From: Aotearoamyces nothofagi
Taxonomy: Eukaryota; Ascomycota; Leotiomycetes; Leotiales; Tympanidaceae
Reading direction: 5' to 3'
Assembly (NCBI GenBank): GCA_015345905.1
Contig: JADDTR010000017.1
Location: 620,001-684,000 of the forward strand
DNA: 64,000 bases
Shown here piece by piece: positions 33,853-43,865 of the stretch (its first letter is position 1; every line of letters starts with the position of its first letter). The notes under the pieces are model-generated. The model was given only the letters and a program-made list of their open reading frames with translations. It ran no database searches and was not told the origin of the DNA. The position numbers were made by a program, and so were the translations under genes.

Positions 33853-35519
33853 ATGCTCGGAACTTCAACTGCCGAGTATATCTTTATACGTACTGCAATT
33901 GTCTTTCTACACAGTGTCGCCATAGTCAGCCTCCTCTACTCGGCGTTGCTCTTGCTGCCTCTCCCGCCATCACCTCTCTTACGTTATCCGCTCCCTCTTC
34001 TCGTCAAGGTATGGCTCATTTCCGAAGCCGCATTTTATGTCCTTATATTTCTACCATACCGAGCATGTATTCAACATGCTGCGGTCCATCCCGAGATCAT
34101 GTCGAGGGAAGAGAGACGGAAATTATTCGTGCAGTGTAATGCTAATATTGACGATCCGGAGAAATATCTGAGTCACTGGTTCGTAGGTGCCAAGGCCGAA
34201 GAAATTAAACGTGATAACTTGAAGGAATTTCTGCGATGGGCGTTCTTCAACCGAGGACATATACACCTGGAGGATGAAGACGAGGTCGAGAGCTATACTA
34301 AAGCTGTGGAAGAGCTTCTGGGCAGGAAACTGCCTCCTGGTAAAAGCAATGTTAAAGGCTTGAGATTGACCCTAGACAACGTTGACTGTTTGCATCGGAG
34401 TTTACTGTGGTACTCTGTATGATACGTCTCTGCTAACTATCACAAATTCTTGTACTTCCATGCTGACTGTTTACTGGATAGTGTATCGGGATAGTGGATA
34501 CCGCCATGTTTATAAGAATGACATATAATGGCTTCGAGTTCCATCGAACCTCCCTTTTACAATCTGTCAGGCTCTTCCCATTCCGCACTCTTGCGGTGAT
34601 GTCAGTGCATAACAGGTCACCGGTCAAGCATCTCACGTACTGGGTCCGACCACACACGTCAGAGAACCATCTTCCAGTATTATTCATCCACGGAATTGGA
34701 GTGGGATTGTACCCTTATGTCAAATTCCTTTCAGAACTAAAAGGATCGGAGAATGACGACGGCATCGGAATAATTGCCATCGAACTCATGCCTGTAAGCT
34801 CTCGTCTGACTCATACTGCCCTCGACAGAGATGCCATGATTAAGGAAATATCTACGATTGTCAGGTATCACGGCTGGCCGAAACTCGTACTCGTCACCCA
34901 TTCATACGGGTCCATAATCGCCACTCATCTTCTCAAGACTTCTGAAACAGCCAATCTCATTAACTCGGTTGTTTATGTCGACCCAGTTACGTTTCTCTTA
35001 CACCTACCAGACGTTGCCTATAACTTTACTCGCCGAAAACCAACCGTAGCCAACGAACATCTCTTGTGTTATTTTGGCAGCAAGGACATGGGCATTGCTC
35101 ACACCCTCGGACGACGGTTCTTCTGGACCGAAAACATCATCTGGAAAGAGGACTTGGGATTGAAGGACAGTGACGATGGGAAGGGTAGGAACGTAACAGT
35201 CATCCTCAGCGGAAGAGATCTGATCGTGAACACAAATGCCGTTGGACGTTACCTCGCACGCCCTTTGGCAGAGGATTCGGCGAGGAACCTCGATACCGTG
35301 AGCACGATTACAGGACATCGGAATATGACCACTACTAGAAAAGACTCCACATGTACACTTGCCAAGGAGATGTACGAGGAATGGAAGCACAGACCGTGGA
35401 CAGGATCGGGGCTCGAGGTACAATGGTTCGAAGACCTGAACCACGGAGAAGTCTTTGATGAGAGAGGTCCTAGGAATTCTTTACTTGAGATTGTGAGGGC
35501 GTATTCATGCGATAGATAG
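33853..35519 (+). CDS. Membrane-anchored alpha/beta hydrolase
   Basis: Two exons (33853-34416, 34482-35519) give 533 residues. The N-terminus has two hydrophobic segments (about 10-38 and 48-70), so the enzyme is probably held in an inner membrane such as the ER or lipid droplet. A charged region follows (EIMSREERRKLFVQCNANID). The hydrolase fold begins about residue 253: LPVLFIHGIGVGLYPYVKF carries the oxyanion site, and the nucleophile elbow VTHSYGS has Ser329. A likely catalytic His is in DLNHGEVFDE close to the C-terminus. Proteins of this layout are common in filamentous fungi but uncharacterised; lipid or sterol-ester substrates are only a guess from the membrane anchor. Confidence 0.85.
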
Positions 35520-36306
35520 AATTGTTCTCTGGATCTTAGGGTCTTCTGGTCTTGAGGATCCGTTGACGAAAGTATAGAATAGAAGGGCCTTGTGATAATT
35601 ACTAATGCAGGCGTGGGGAAAAGAAACTTGTTATGATTTCTTGGTGGGCATATTTGCTGTTCTAGATGCAATCGCACATGACTAATACATAGCTATTACC
35701 TATAGTCTCACGTCACACGAAAAGGCAAAACAGTGGGACAAACATGAGTTCTCAATTTGGAGCTGGTGTAATTTACAAATCGTCCAACTAAATATATTCA
35801 TGCACATGAATATCATAGTATGTTGACTTCAGCTCTCCAGCCCCTTCAAACAATCCCACTATAATAAGAGAAGTTCCATCGGAGGTGATGTTCACGCTCG
35901 AGGCCGGAGAGAGTCAACGTACAGAAGCAGCGTTGGTCTGGTTTGATAAGCGTGAATCATTTCTTCTCCGGATCTAACGAGAGTCTCATGACATGGAAGG
36001 TGGTCAAACAGCTCAATTTATGATCCGTGAATGAGAATGAGAATGAGGACGATGGGAAATGACGAGCAGACATTGAAATCACTATCAGAAATATGCGAAG
36101 AAGACATTGGAGACCAGCTTTTGCTGTAGGATATGGATATAGTTTGTAATTGTGGGGATGCTTTCCATAGCAACCAGGCGCGGGATATGCAAAGATTTGT
36201 TATGCCGAGTCCTATTGGTACAGCTATCCAACGCCGTCCAATGCTTTCGTTATGCTGCCGTAAGAATGTTGTAGTAGCGACAGCCATCCTGTGCTGTTTG
36301 TGCAAT
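35520..36306. other. Convergent 3' region, no gene seen
   Basis: 787 bases between the hydrolase stop and the MRX7 stop. Short open frames only, no family signal, no clear repeat. Confidence 0.55.
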
Positions 36307-36682
36307 TCATTTCTTCGTGGACGAGCCGCCTCTGATCTGATCCCTCAACTCTTCGATATAATACTGGAAGAATTTCTTCACGTCCGAATCGCCGGCAGGC
36401 TCTGTGCGTTTAGAATGCTGGTTAATCGTCCACCTCCAGGGGAGAGGATGCTATTTATATGCCATCACAGGGTGAGTCCACTGACTTTCTATGTTTGTGC
36501 CTCCCATCTCAGCAGGATCTCTGCCATGCCGCACCTCGTGGACCTTCTTATGCACATTCCGGACAAGGCGATGGAACGTCGGACTCGCGAGGAGCTGGGG
36601 CTGGCTATCAGCGACGTCTGGGAGGGGTCACTCTGCGACATACCCTCGCCGTCATCCACACCTCGAACACGCGCAGCCACAT
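36307..36682 (-). CDS. MRX7: MIOREX complex component 7-like mitochondrial protein
   Basis: Hidden gene of three short exons: 36644-36682, 36469-36594 and 36307-36417; 91 residues. The 13-codon first exon (MWLRVFEVWMTAR) joins to LLASPTFHRLVRNVHKKVHE and then VRHGRDPAEMGGTNIE, which I recognise as the Mrx7 family signature. The last exon is DVKKFFQYYIEELRDQIRGG with a basic end. In yeast, Mrx7 was found in the MIOREX assemblies that gather mitochondrial ribosomes with expression factors; its molecular role is unknown. Introns are 49 and 51 bases, both phase 0. It runs divergently from the phosphatase gene. Confidence 0.8.
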
Positions 36683-37549
36683 GGTCAAAAGGGCGTGACC
36701 ATAGCAGCAGCTCTACGCTCTCTCGCTCTGAATCGCAGCGAAGGTCTGGCTGGGTCGTTGGAAGGGGAGCTGGACATCGACGGCGGCGATGTGGCGGTAG
36801 CGTTAGAATGCTCAGGAGCTAAGCGTGCTCAGTCGCTCGACATTCCAAGAATAGCCGTCCTCGCTTGTTGATAACCCTTGGCCGTGCGCAGAGGGAAAGG
36901 CTGCAAGGGCTGTTCTGCGCGTGAGCTTATAACGACAGGCTCCGAGCTCCCCAGCTTCACCACCAGTCTGCCTGATCTCTGGAAGGACCGTTGCTTCACC
37001 ACCAGCTCCTCCTCGCCTGCTTGTAGATAATGCTGTCACCGAAGCCGTACCGCCGGAGGACCTGTATGTGTATCGCGGGCGCTGTACCGTCGTCATAGCA
37101 CGTGCTCTTTTTCTGTACATGTAGGAAGGAGAAGGCGCTTTTCGGGTTGTTTATAGAATACCTCACCTTTGCTTGCAGAGATCCCCCTCGCGCCCTGCTA
37201 CTACCCGCGTCACGGCGTCGCATCTGGGCTTGCGGCGTGGCTGGCGCCGTGAGATTCCGGAAGACTCACGTGGCTGGAGAGGCGCAGATTTCCATACGCA
37301 TATTCTTGTATCATTTTTTTGCTCCCCTTTGCTGCACGCTCCCTGACACGAGCGGCCCATACACGGCCGCCGGCCCCTCCTTCTTTCACATCCCTTCTCT
37401 ACACACAGACACGCCTGGGCAGGGCCGCTCTCGTGAAGCTGGATCGTCTTCGAGATTTCCGGAGGCGGCACGACCATCCTCGCCGCAGCCGCAGCCGGAG
37501 CGAAGAAGGACGCTCGTCACCAGCCAAGTCCCCAGGCTGGTTTAGCAAG
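36683..37549. other. Divergent intergenic region MRX7 / phosphatase
   Basis: 867 bases. Open frames on both strands (for example 36812-37120 minus, 37102-37545 plus) have no family signal and are not called. The region next to the phosphatase is pyrimidine-rich, as in a core promoter/5' UTR. Confidence 0.5.
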
Positions 37550-38755
37550 ATGCATCGATCTTCGTCTTCAAAGCGTGCGCGATCGCCTTCTACTCAGTCC
37601 GAGGACACTTCAGACCCCCAGCAAGATGCTCCTGCTCAGACAGACGGAACACTTGATCAGGAACCTGAAGAACCTCCGAAGATGCCTGCTTTCCTTCAGC
37701 AGACACCAGCTAGTGAGTGGCATTCAGGAAGCTGGATTCTATAAATCTTTGTGTACTACATGCTGATACCGACTCTAGCAGTTCAAAATAAGTTTCACGA
37801 GCTAATCTGGTTGGAAAGAGGCCGTATTGCAAAAGGTGTTTCTGATCCTCAGTGGGCCCGGTCTGAAGGCCCTCATACGAAGCCTCTAGACCGTTATATA
37901 AATATTCATCCATGGGAGAAGAATCGCGTACATCTCCAAGTACCTGCAGATAAGAATGACTACATTAACGCATCACCAATCGTCGTCAAGAGCAAGACGA
38001 CGGGCAAGGAGGCCAAGTACATTGCCATGCAAGGTCCAAAGCAAGGCTCGATCGATCACGTCTGGCGTATGATTTGGCACGAGGTCACTAGTCCGGCCGT
38101 CATAGTCATGCTGACGGAAACTCATGAGGCTGGCTTTGAGAAATGCTTCCCGTACTTTCCTAGAGATAGCTCGTCAAACCTGAGGATTAATGAGGGAGAT
38201 GAGTTTGGCGATGGATTCAAGGCAACCGTAAGCTGCGTTGAGGAGGAGAGCGAAGAGGGCGCAGCTACCGAGGTTCGAAAGTTGACCATGAAAGTAGATG
38301 GAGAGGAGGGGGAGAAGGTCATCTGGCACCTCCTCTACACCGACTGGCCTGACTTTGGGGTTCCGACCGCCGAACACCTGCCTGGCTTCTTTGCACTCAT
38401 GGAGCTATCGAAGCAAAAGAACAGCAGCCCCGACAACCCACGCATCATCCACTGCAGTGCCGGGGTGGGCCGATCCGGCACGTTCATCACGCTCGAGCAC
38501 CTCATGGGCGAGCTGGAAGCTGGAGCACTGGAAGCCGAGGAAGGCGACCCCGTCTTCGAGACGGTCAACGGGCTCCGGATGCAGCGCCTCTCGATGGTGC
38601 AGGCGGAACCCCAGTACCTCTTCATCTATCAAGTCCTCAAGCACTGCTGGCAGCAGAAGTACGGGGCCAAGGAGAAGAAGTCTGGAGAGTCATCTACGGG
38701 CGAACCCGTGGCGAAGATGGCGAAGCTCGACGAGGGCGACGACGTCTTCAGCTAG
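37550..38755 (+). CDS. Protein tyrosine phosphatase (Ptp1/Pyp type)
   Basis: Classical cytosolic PTP that dephosphorylates Tyr, in fungi typically on MAP kinases. Two exons (37550-37712, 37779-38755) give 379 residues. After a Ser/acidic N-terminus of about 55 residues come the family blocks: NKFHELIWLERGR, NRVHLQVPADKNDYINASPI (phosphotyrosine loop), YIAMQGPK, VWRMIWHEV, the WPD loop in YTDWPDFGVPT and the signature HCSAGVGRSGTF with catalytic Cys280. The Q-loop is VQAEPQYLFIYQVL. The C-terminal about 40 residues are low-complexity. The frame is open upstream of 37550 but offers no ATG. Confidence 0.94.
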
Positions 38756-39695
38756 GCGAACCGATCGTGGCTGTGGATATCGTGGGCCGAGGACTGATTC
38801 GTGGCCTTTTAAGGAGTGGGGATGGATGTGGCTTGTTGAGGTGTATGGAATATGATACGATACGATACGGTACGGCGAGACGTGCATGTATGGAATACGC
38901 TACGGTACAATACTACCAGACGCGCAGACCAGAAGAGGAGGAGGAGGAGGAGGAGGAGGCCTGCCTGCACCCGATATCAAGCACTGTAGCAGACTGCAAA
39001 AAACTTAGAAATAATAATCACACCATCCCCCCTTCTCGGGGTCTACATCTATCTCTCACCCCCGTCTCGCTGAACTCTGCCTGCCATGAGGGCTCGCTCG
39101 GCTCTGCCAAATACCCCCGATGACGCGTGTTGATAAACGAAGAGAAAAGAACTCTCGAGGCGAGCGATGTTTACGTTATGGATCGCGGATCACGGATCAC
39201 GATAACTATTAATCACGTCCGGCGATATGACCCCCGCGGCCCGATCTGCACGCGGCTCTGCCGGCCGCACGGCTGCTTGTATATATATATATATAAAAGA
39301 CGGTGCTGGATCTTCACAGGTGTGCGGATCCCTCCTCTCTACCCGCTCCGCTCCTCGAGGGAGCGCACAAGCAACCACCAAGCACAGGATCCGCACCCGT
39401 TTCAGAGTCAGCCCCGTCCCTCCCTCCCCTCAAAGATCCCATAGCTCGAGATCGGAATCGAAATCGAGATCGGAATCGACGCGCCGACTCGGCCGTCGCG
39501 CGCGAGCTCGCGTTGCCAAGCGAGGAGGACATGCGCCCCCTTTACTTCGGCCGGATCGCGGAGCGTCGCGGCAGGCAGGCAGGGATCGTCGAGAGCCAGT
39601 CGTCGCGCCGCTCCTCCGGGTCGCGCACCTCACGTCTGGCAAAGGCGTTCGAAGACCGTGTAGCTACATTTTGGGACGCTCTTCGCTTGTACAAT
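38756..39695. other. Convergent intergenic region with simple repeats
   Basis: 940 bases between the phosphatase and dehydrogenase stop codons. It contains a GATAC/GGTAC run (about 38851-38875), a (GAG)n run (38934-38957), a TATATATA stretch followed by AAAAG (about 39280-39298) and CGAGATCGGAAT units near 39447-39480. Several open frames overlap here in GC-rich DNA; none is supported. Confidence 0.5.
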
Positions 39696-41016
39696 CTATT
39701 GCACGCCTTCTATGACTACCTTTAAGACATCTTCCTGCCCCTTCCTGACCAATTCAAAAGCCTGCTCGGCATCTTCAAACTTGAACCTGTGCGTGATAAG
39801 AGACCTGACGTCAACCTTGCCCGCGGCTACCAGGTCTACGGCTGCTGCATAGCAGCCCGCCGTGTATCGAATCGACCCTTTGATGTTCAAGGCACGGATA
39901 CAGGCCGTCGTGATTGGGAAGACCACGTTCTAGACTTCGTGTCAGTGCTAGCAGGTAACATATCAGAATTGGCTCTCACCTCCTTTCCCATTCCGGCCTG
40001 GACGTAGGTTCCGCCCTTTTTGGCTGCGAAAATGCCGGCTTGGATGCATGGCTCTGCTCCTGTGCACTCCAGGACAACATCAAATCCTTCATCTACTCCA
40101 AACTGCTCGCAAATCTTCTCGCCAACGGCTCTGCTTGCTTCTACTGGACCCGTTCCAGCCGCTGCCCTCTCGGGCACAAACACGCCATCTGCGGCGTACT
40201 TCTTTGCGAATTCGGTTCGGCTCTTGGAGATATCGACACCAATGACTTTCTTAGCACCATAAGCTTTCGCCACTGCTTGACACAAGACACCAATGGGGCC
40301 GCAGCCAAAGACCAAGACTGTTTGGTTTGCACGCAGTTCTGCAACTTTAGAGATCTGGACAGCTACGGCTGTAGGTTCGACCATGGCACCATCTTCGGAG
40401 CTCATATGGTCAGGAAGTGGGTAGCAATAGTCTGATGCAACTGTGTAGTATTTTGCAAGAGTGCCATCCCATGGCGGAGTAGCCGCAAAGATGGTGTCGG
40501 CACAGAGATTGTACGCCCCTTCACGGCAGAAATTGCAGCTAAGCCGTAGTCAGTAGCCGTGCGGTCAACAGCCGCAGCGTATGAGAATAAAGGGATTACT
40601 GACTGCCTGCATGGTACTCCTGGCTCAATAGCCACTGCAGAAATATTAGCCAGAGCATTGAAAATCTCTTTAGCCAACCCTATAAATACCTCGATCCCCA
40701 ACCTTGACATTCTTGACCGCGCTGCCGATCTCGACAATAGTTCCCGAGCTTTCATGGCCGAGCACGATAGGGCTGTCCAGGATGAAGTCGCCAATGCGTC
40801 CTCGCTGCCAGTAATGCACATCGCTACCGCAGATCCCCGTCTGCTCAATATGCACCCTCGCCTCGTACTCATCTCGCAGCTTTGGGACCGGGCGATCTTC
40901 AAACGCGACATCTCTGACGGCTCTGAGGACAAATGCGGGGTTCTTTTCATCGTCAGCACGTGACTACTTTTATGCGAAGCACGCACCAGCTCAATTCCGG
41001 CTTTCGAGGTAGACAT
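39696..41016 (-). CDS. Xylitol/sorbitol-type NAD-dependent polyol dehydrogenase
   Basis: Zinc-dependent medium-chain dehydrogenase of the xylitol dehydrogenase/sorbitol dehydrogenase group, oxidising a polyol at C2 (xylitol to D-xylulose in the pentose pathway). Five exons: 40987-41016, 40690-40942, 40604-40634, 39980-40538 and 39696-39929; 368 residues. Catalytic-zinc residues are in GICGSDVHYW and GHESSG. A structural-zinc cluster CRHCNFCREGAYNLC is kept, so it is not an SDH that lost it. The Rossmann motif is GCGPIG, and the Asp in VIGVDISKSR indicates NAD rather than NADP. Xylitol, L-arabinitol and sorbitol enzymes are too alike to separate by eye. It is divergent from a kinase gene and begins a run of sugar-related genes. 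Confidence 0.9.
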
Positions 41017-41359
41017 GGCGATGAGTATTTTTTTGTAAAGTCAAGAGCAGCAGTAGATTTAAATAAGAGTGTTCAGACCACTTCAAGGCAAAAGCAGCAG
41101 TTTGGATTATTAGAGGCGCGAGTAGATTTATAAATAAGAGTGTTCAGAGGTGGTCTTGCTGGCGATGCGGGGCGGAGTGAGTCGGCCGTTCCCCACCCAA
41201 CTGACGGCCAACGTACGTCGATAACGGATCCCGCGCAAGCGCCGAGTCTGGGACCATCAACGGCGGAGACCAAGACGGCGTGAAAGACGTGAATCCCCAG
41301 CCACCCTCTAGGGGACCAGAAAGGACCAGCAGGCGCAGCCTCCACCCCCAACGCCCGCA
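41017..41359. promoter_or_regulatory. Bidirectional promoter, dehydrogenase / kinase
   Basis: Only 343 bases separate the divergent starts, so both genes probably share control elements. The duplicated 26-base block at 41052/41121 is the only visible structure. I recognised no certain binding site for a known sugar regulator. Confidence 0.45.
41052..41150. repeat. Direct repeat in the dehydrogenase/kinase promoter
   Basis: A block starting AGTAGATTTA and ending AATAAGAGTGTTCAGA occurs at 41052-41077 and again at 41121-41148, differing by a two-base TA insertion. The spacing is about 69 bases. It lies in the 343-base region between the two divergent starts. Confidence 0.9.
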
Positions 41360-42235
41360 ATGGAGAGAACATATCGGGACCTCGCCGACCGGGTCGTCTC
41401 CAGATGGGCGGCCATCCAGCACGACGCCGCCAACAAGCAGGCCCGTCCGCGCCTGCTGATTGCCCTGGCCGGCGCGCCAGGCTCGGGCAAGACCACCATC
41501 GCGAAGCGCGTGGCAGCAATCGTCAACAGAGAAGCTGAAGCTGAAGCTGAAGCTGAAGATGGAGATGAAGCTGGAGAAGCCGGAGACGAAGCTGAAGCCG
41601 GCCACAGCCTCCCAGCGCACCCCTCCGCGCCCTCCGCCTCGTCCGCACCGCCGCGGCCAAGCATCGTCGTGGTGTCGATGGACGGCTTCCACCTGCCGCG
41701 GGCCACCCTGTCCGGCCTGCCCAACAGCGCGGAGGCCTTCGCCCGGCGCGGGGCACCCTGGACCTTCGACGCGCGGGCGGCCGCCGCGCTAGTCCGGCAG
41801 GTGCGGTGCGGGCGCGGGGACGGGGACGGGGACGGGGACGGGGACGGGGACGCGGGGCCCGGGGCGCGGGCGCCGGTGTGCGCGCCGTCCTTCGACCACG
41901 CCCTCAAGGACCCCGTGCCGGGCGCCGTCACCATCGCCGCCGCCACGGACGTCGTCATCTTCGAGGGCAACTACCTGCTGTCGGACGAGCCGCCGTGGCG
42001 CGACATCGGCGCCACGGTCGACGAGCGCTGGCTGGTGCGCGTCGACCCCGCGCTGGCGAGGCGGAGGGTCGCGGCGCGACACGTGCGGGCGGGCATCGAG
42101 CCCGATCTGGAGAGCGGGCTGCGGAGGGCCGACGGCAATGATATCCCCAACGGCCTCTATGTCGAGCAGCACAGCAAGGCCTTTGACCTGGTGATCGAAA
42201 GCGTCGAGGACGTTGAGGGGGGGGTTGCTATCTAG
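41360..42235 (+). CDS. P-loop small-molecule kinase (PRK/uridine-kinase superfamily, YFH7-like)
   Basis: Single exon, 291 residues. Walker A GAPGSGKTT is at 38-46, the substrate lid motif is VVVSMDGFHLPRATLSG, then ARRGAPWTFDA, FDHALKDPVPG and VVIFEGNYLL, ending IEPDLESGLRRADGNDIPNG. This is the pattern of the YFH7/bacterial FrcK-like branch of the phosphoribulokinase/uridine kinase superfamily. The true substrate (nucleoside, pantothenate-like or sugar) is not known for that branch. Two low-complexity insertions interrupt it: an EAEAEAEAE tract (about residues 58-80) and a Gly-Asp repeat (about 154-165). Codon third positions are almost all G or C. Divergent from the polyol dehydrogenase. 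Confidence 0.85.
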   Translation: MERTYRDLADRVVSRWAAIQHDAANKQARPRLLIALAGAPGSGKTTIAKRVAAIVNREAEAEAEAEDGDEAGEAGDEAEAGHSLPAHPSAPSASSAPPRPSIVVVSMDGFHLPRATLSGLPNSAEAFARRGAPWTFDARAAAALVRQVRCGRGDGDGDGDGDGDAGPGARAPVCAPSFDHALKDPVPGAVTIAAATDVVIFEGNYLLSDEPPWRDIGATVDERWLVRVDPALARRRVAARHVRAGIEPDLESGLRRADGNDIPNGLYVEQHSKAFDLVIESVEDVEGGVAI

Positions 42236-42673
42236 CTACGCTGTCTCTATCCTTGGGGCTGCTTTTCTTTCTGGGATCACTGCAGATCTTGTGTCATGAG
42301 GTTGATCCTCTCCATCGAGATATCTCGCACATTCGCCCTTGCTCGCAAGAGGAGGCCGACACGGGGCAGACGCAATAGCGTATATATGCCATCTATGCTG
42401 TCTATAACCTCAACGGGAGAAGTCGCCCTCACAGCGGTCCCTCCCAGAAGGCGACAGCGACTACTCCGCTATACTATTCTGTGCAGAGGGTCCGGTCGCC
42501 CTCTTTTCTTCCCGTACCCTCAAGGTCGCCGGGGTTTAAAACTGCTAGCTATTATACTACAAGGGTTCTATAGACTCTTTTATTAATCACAACTTCTCAA
42601 AATCTTGCTGTCTTTCACTCTTTTCTAATATAATCTTACATCTGATTCAATACTTGATACTATTTCAAAATAG
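42236..42673. other. Intergenic region, no gene seen
   Basis: 438 bases. The sequence becomes AT-rich toward 42560-42673. A first exon for the broken short-chain dehydrogenase should lie here but none could be recognised. Confidence 0.5.
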
Positions 42674-43151
42674 GATCCGTTTCAGTCCGCACACCAAATC
42701 CTCCCGTAGAGAACAGCGTCTTCAAATCTTTCTGTCTTGACGGGAGAACAGTCGTCGTCTCCGGTGGCTCGGGTGGGATAGGATATGAGATTGCAAGAGG
42801 TCTTGCAGAAGCGGGTGCAAATGTAAACATCCCAGATTCCCACCGCTAGCTGTCACTACCTGCTTACCCGTTCAGATGGCAATCTGGTACTCTCAATCCC
42901 CACCGGCCGCGAAGCTCACCGCCATAATCGCTAGAGACTTCAACGTCAAGACCAAAGTTTACCAAGTTCAGGTCGAGAAATATGCTGAAGCTGAAGCTGC
43001 TGTCGCGGAAGTTGCCGAGGATTTTCTACGCCTTGATGTCATGATCGCGAATGCCGGCACGTCTTCAAAGGCCGGTGGACTGGGAGCCCTTGTTTTCACT
43101 ATCCGGTGTACCATCATATGCCCCTGGAGTGCCCGGATAGTGAAAAGATAA
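42674..43151 (+). pseudogene. Short-chain dehydrogenase fragment (sorbose/arabinitol reductase-like)
   Basis: Two exon-like pieces, 42674-42822 and 42876-43151, joined over a 53-base intron. They read SVSVRTPNPPVENSVFKSF, then the Rossmann motif VVVSGGSGGIGYEIARGLAE, AIWYSQSP, VKTKVYQVQVEKY and VAEDFLRLDVMIANAGTSSK, the N-terminal half of NADP-dependent SDRs of the sorbose reductase/arabinitol dehydrogenase group. Family similarity stops at about 43085, where an inverted repeat begins; the frame ends at 43151. The catalytic Tyr-x3-Lys half is absent and no start exon was found, so this is a truncated gene. Members usually run to about 270-340 residues. It sits between the kinase and a sugar transporter. 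Confidence 0.75.
43093..43146. repeat. 14-base perfect inverted repeat (hairpin) at the SDR break
   Basis: Left arm TTTTCACTATCCGG (43093-43106) and right arm CCGGATAGTGAAAA (43133-43146) are perfect reverse complements around a 26-base loop. The hairpin starts within about 10 bases of where SDR similarity ends. It could be a tiny MITE-like insertion or a scar of the rearrangement. No target duplication is evident. Confidence 0.9.
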
Positions 43152-43865
43152 AGAGGGCGAAGAACGCCGAACTGCATCGGCCGAGACCTCCGACGCTGTG
43201 GCTTCTACCAAATCTTACATTCTGATGGCGTAGAGAGGACCAATACGATTAAGTTATTCTGAAGTTATAAGAACTTTAAAAGACGGACATGGCGGGGTCT
43301 GCATAGTGCATGGCTGGTGCTCCAATTTCGCATTGTGATTACATCCAAGTACTCGAGCTCGAGAACTCGATCGCTGTCCGTTATTAGGGAGTATGTAATG
43401 GTTAGTTCGACTCTCAGCATGCACATATAGTAGTGAGCCAGGGCGACAGTGGTCCGGCCATAGTCCTTCGTTGTCGTTCGGCTCAAGAAAAGATGGGGTA
43501 ACAAAGACCATGGGGTTTCCCCATAGTATCCACTTTTCTCTGTTCTCCCAAGAATCGGGGGACGGCCCACTAGTCGAACTTGGAAACCACACTCACAGCT
43601 TGACCTTGTCAACCATATCATGTTGAAATTCTCATGGAGCCGGGCCCCTCACCTACCCCATGATGTTCTTGTAGTCCCATATCATATCTTCTCCCTATAT
43701 AGTGCCATGCTCGTCGCTGTCATTTGGGGGTTGGTTTCCCGAGACCTGCACGAGCAATAGTTAGTTTACCCTCAACCATTCTCGGTTGTCCTTTCATTTC
43801 TTGCTTTTAACACATTCTGCTTTGTATGAGAGCACTTACTGTCCACTGCATCAAGAGTTTTCGTC
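43152..43865. other. Intergenic region, no gene seen
   Basis: 714 bases between the SDR fragment and the transporter. I searched for the missing SDR half and did not find it. Overlapping minus-strand frames at 43254-43621 have no family signal. Confidence 0.5.

Noticed and set aside
36133-36822. 229-codon plus-strand frame
   Set aside because: It lies antisense over the three-exon MRX7 gene, which has clear family sequence and fitting splice sites.
39227-39725. Overlapping plus-strand frames before the polyol dehydrogenase stop
   Set aside because: They overlap the dehydrogenase 3' end and contain simple repeats; no recognisable domain.
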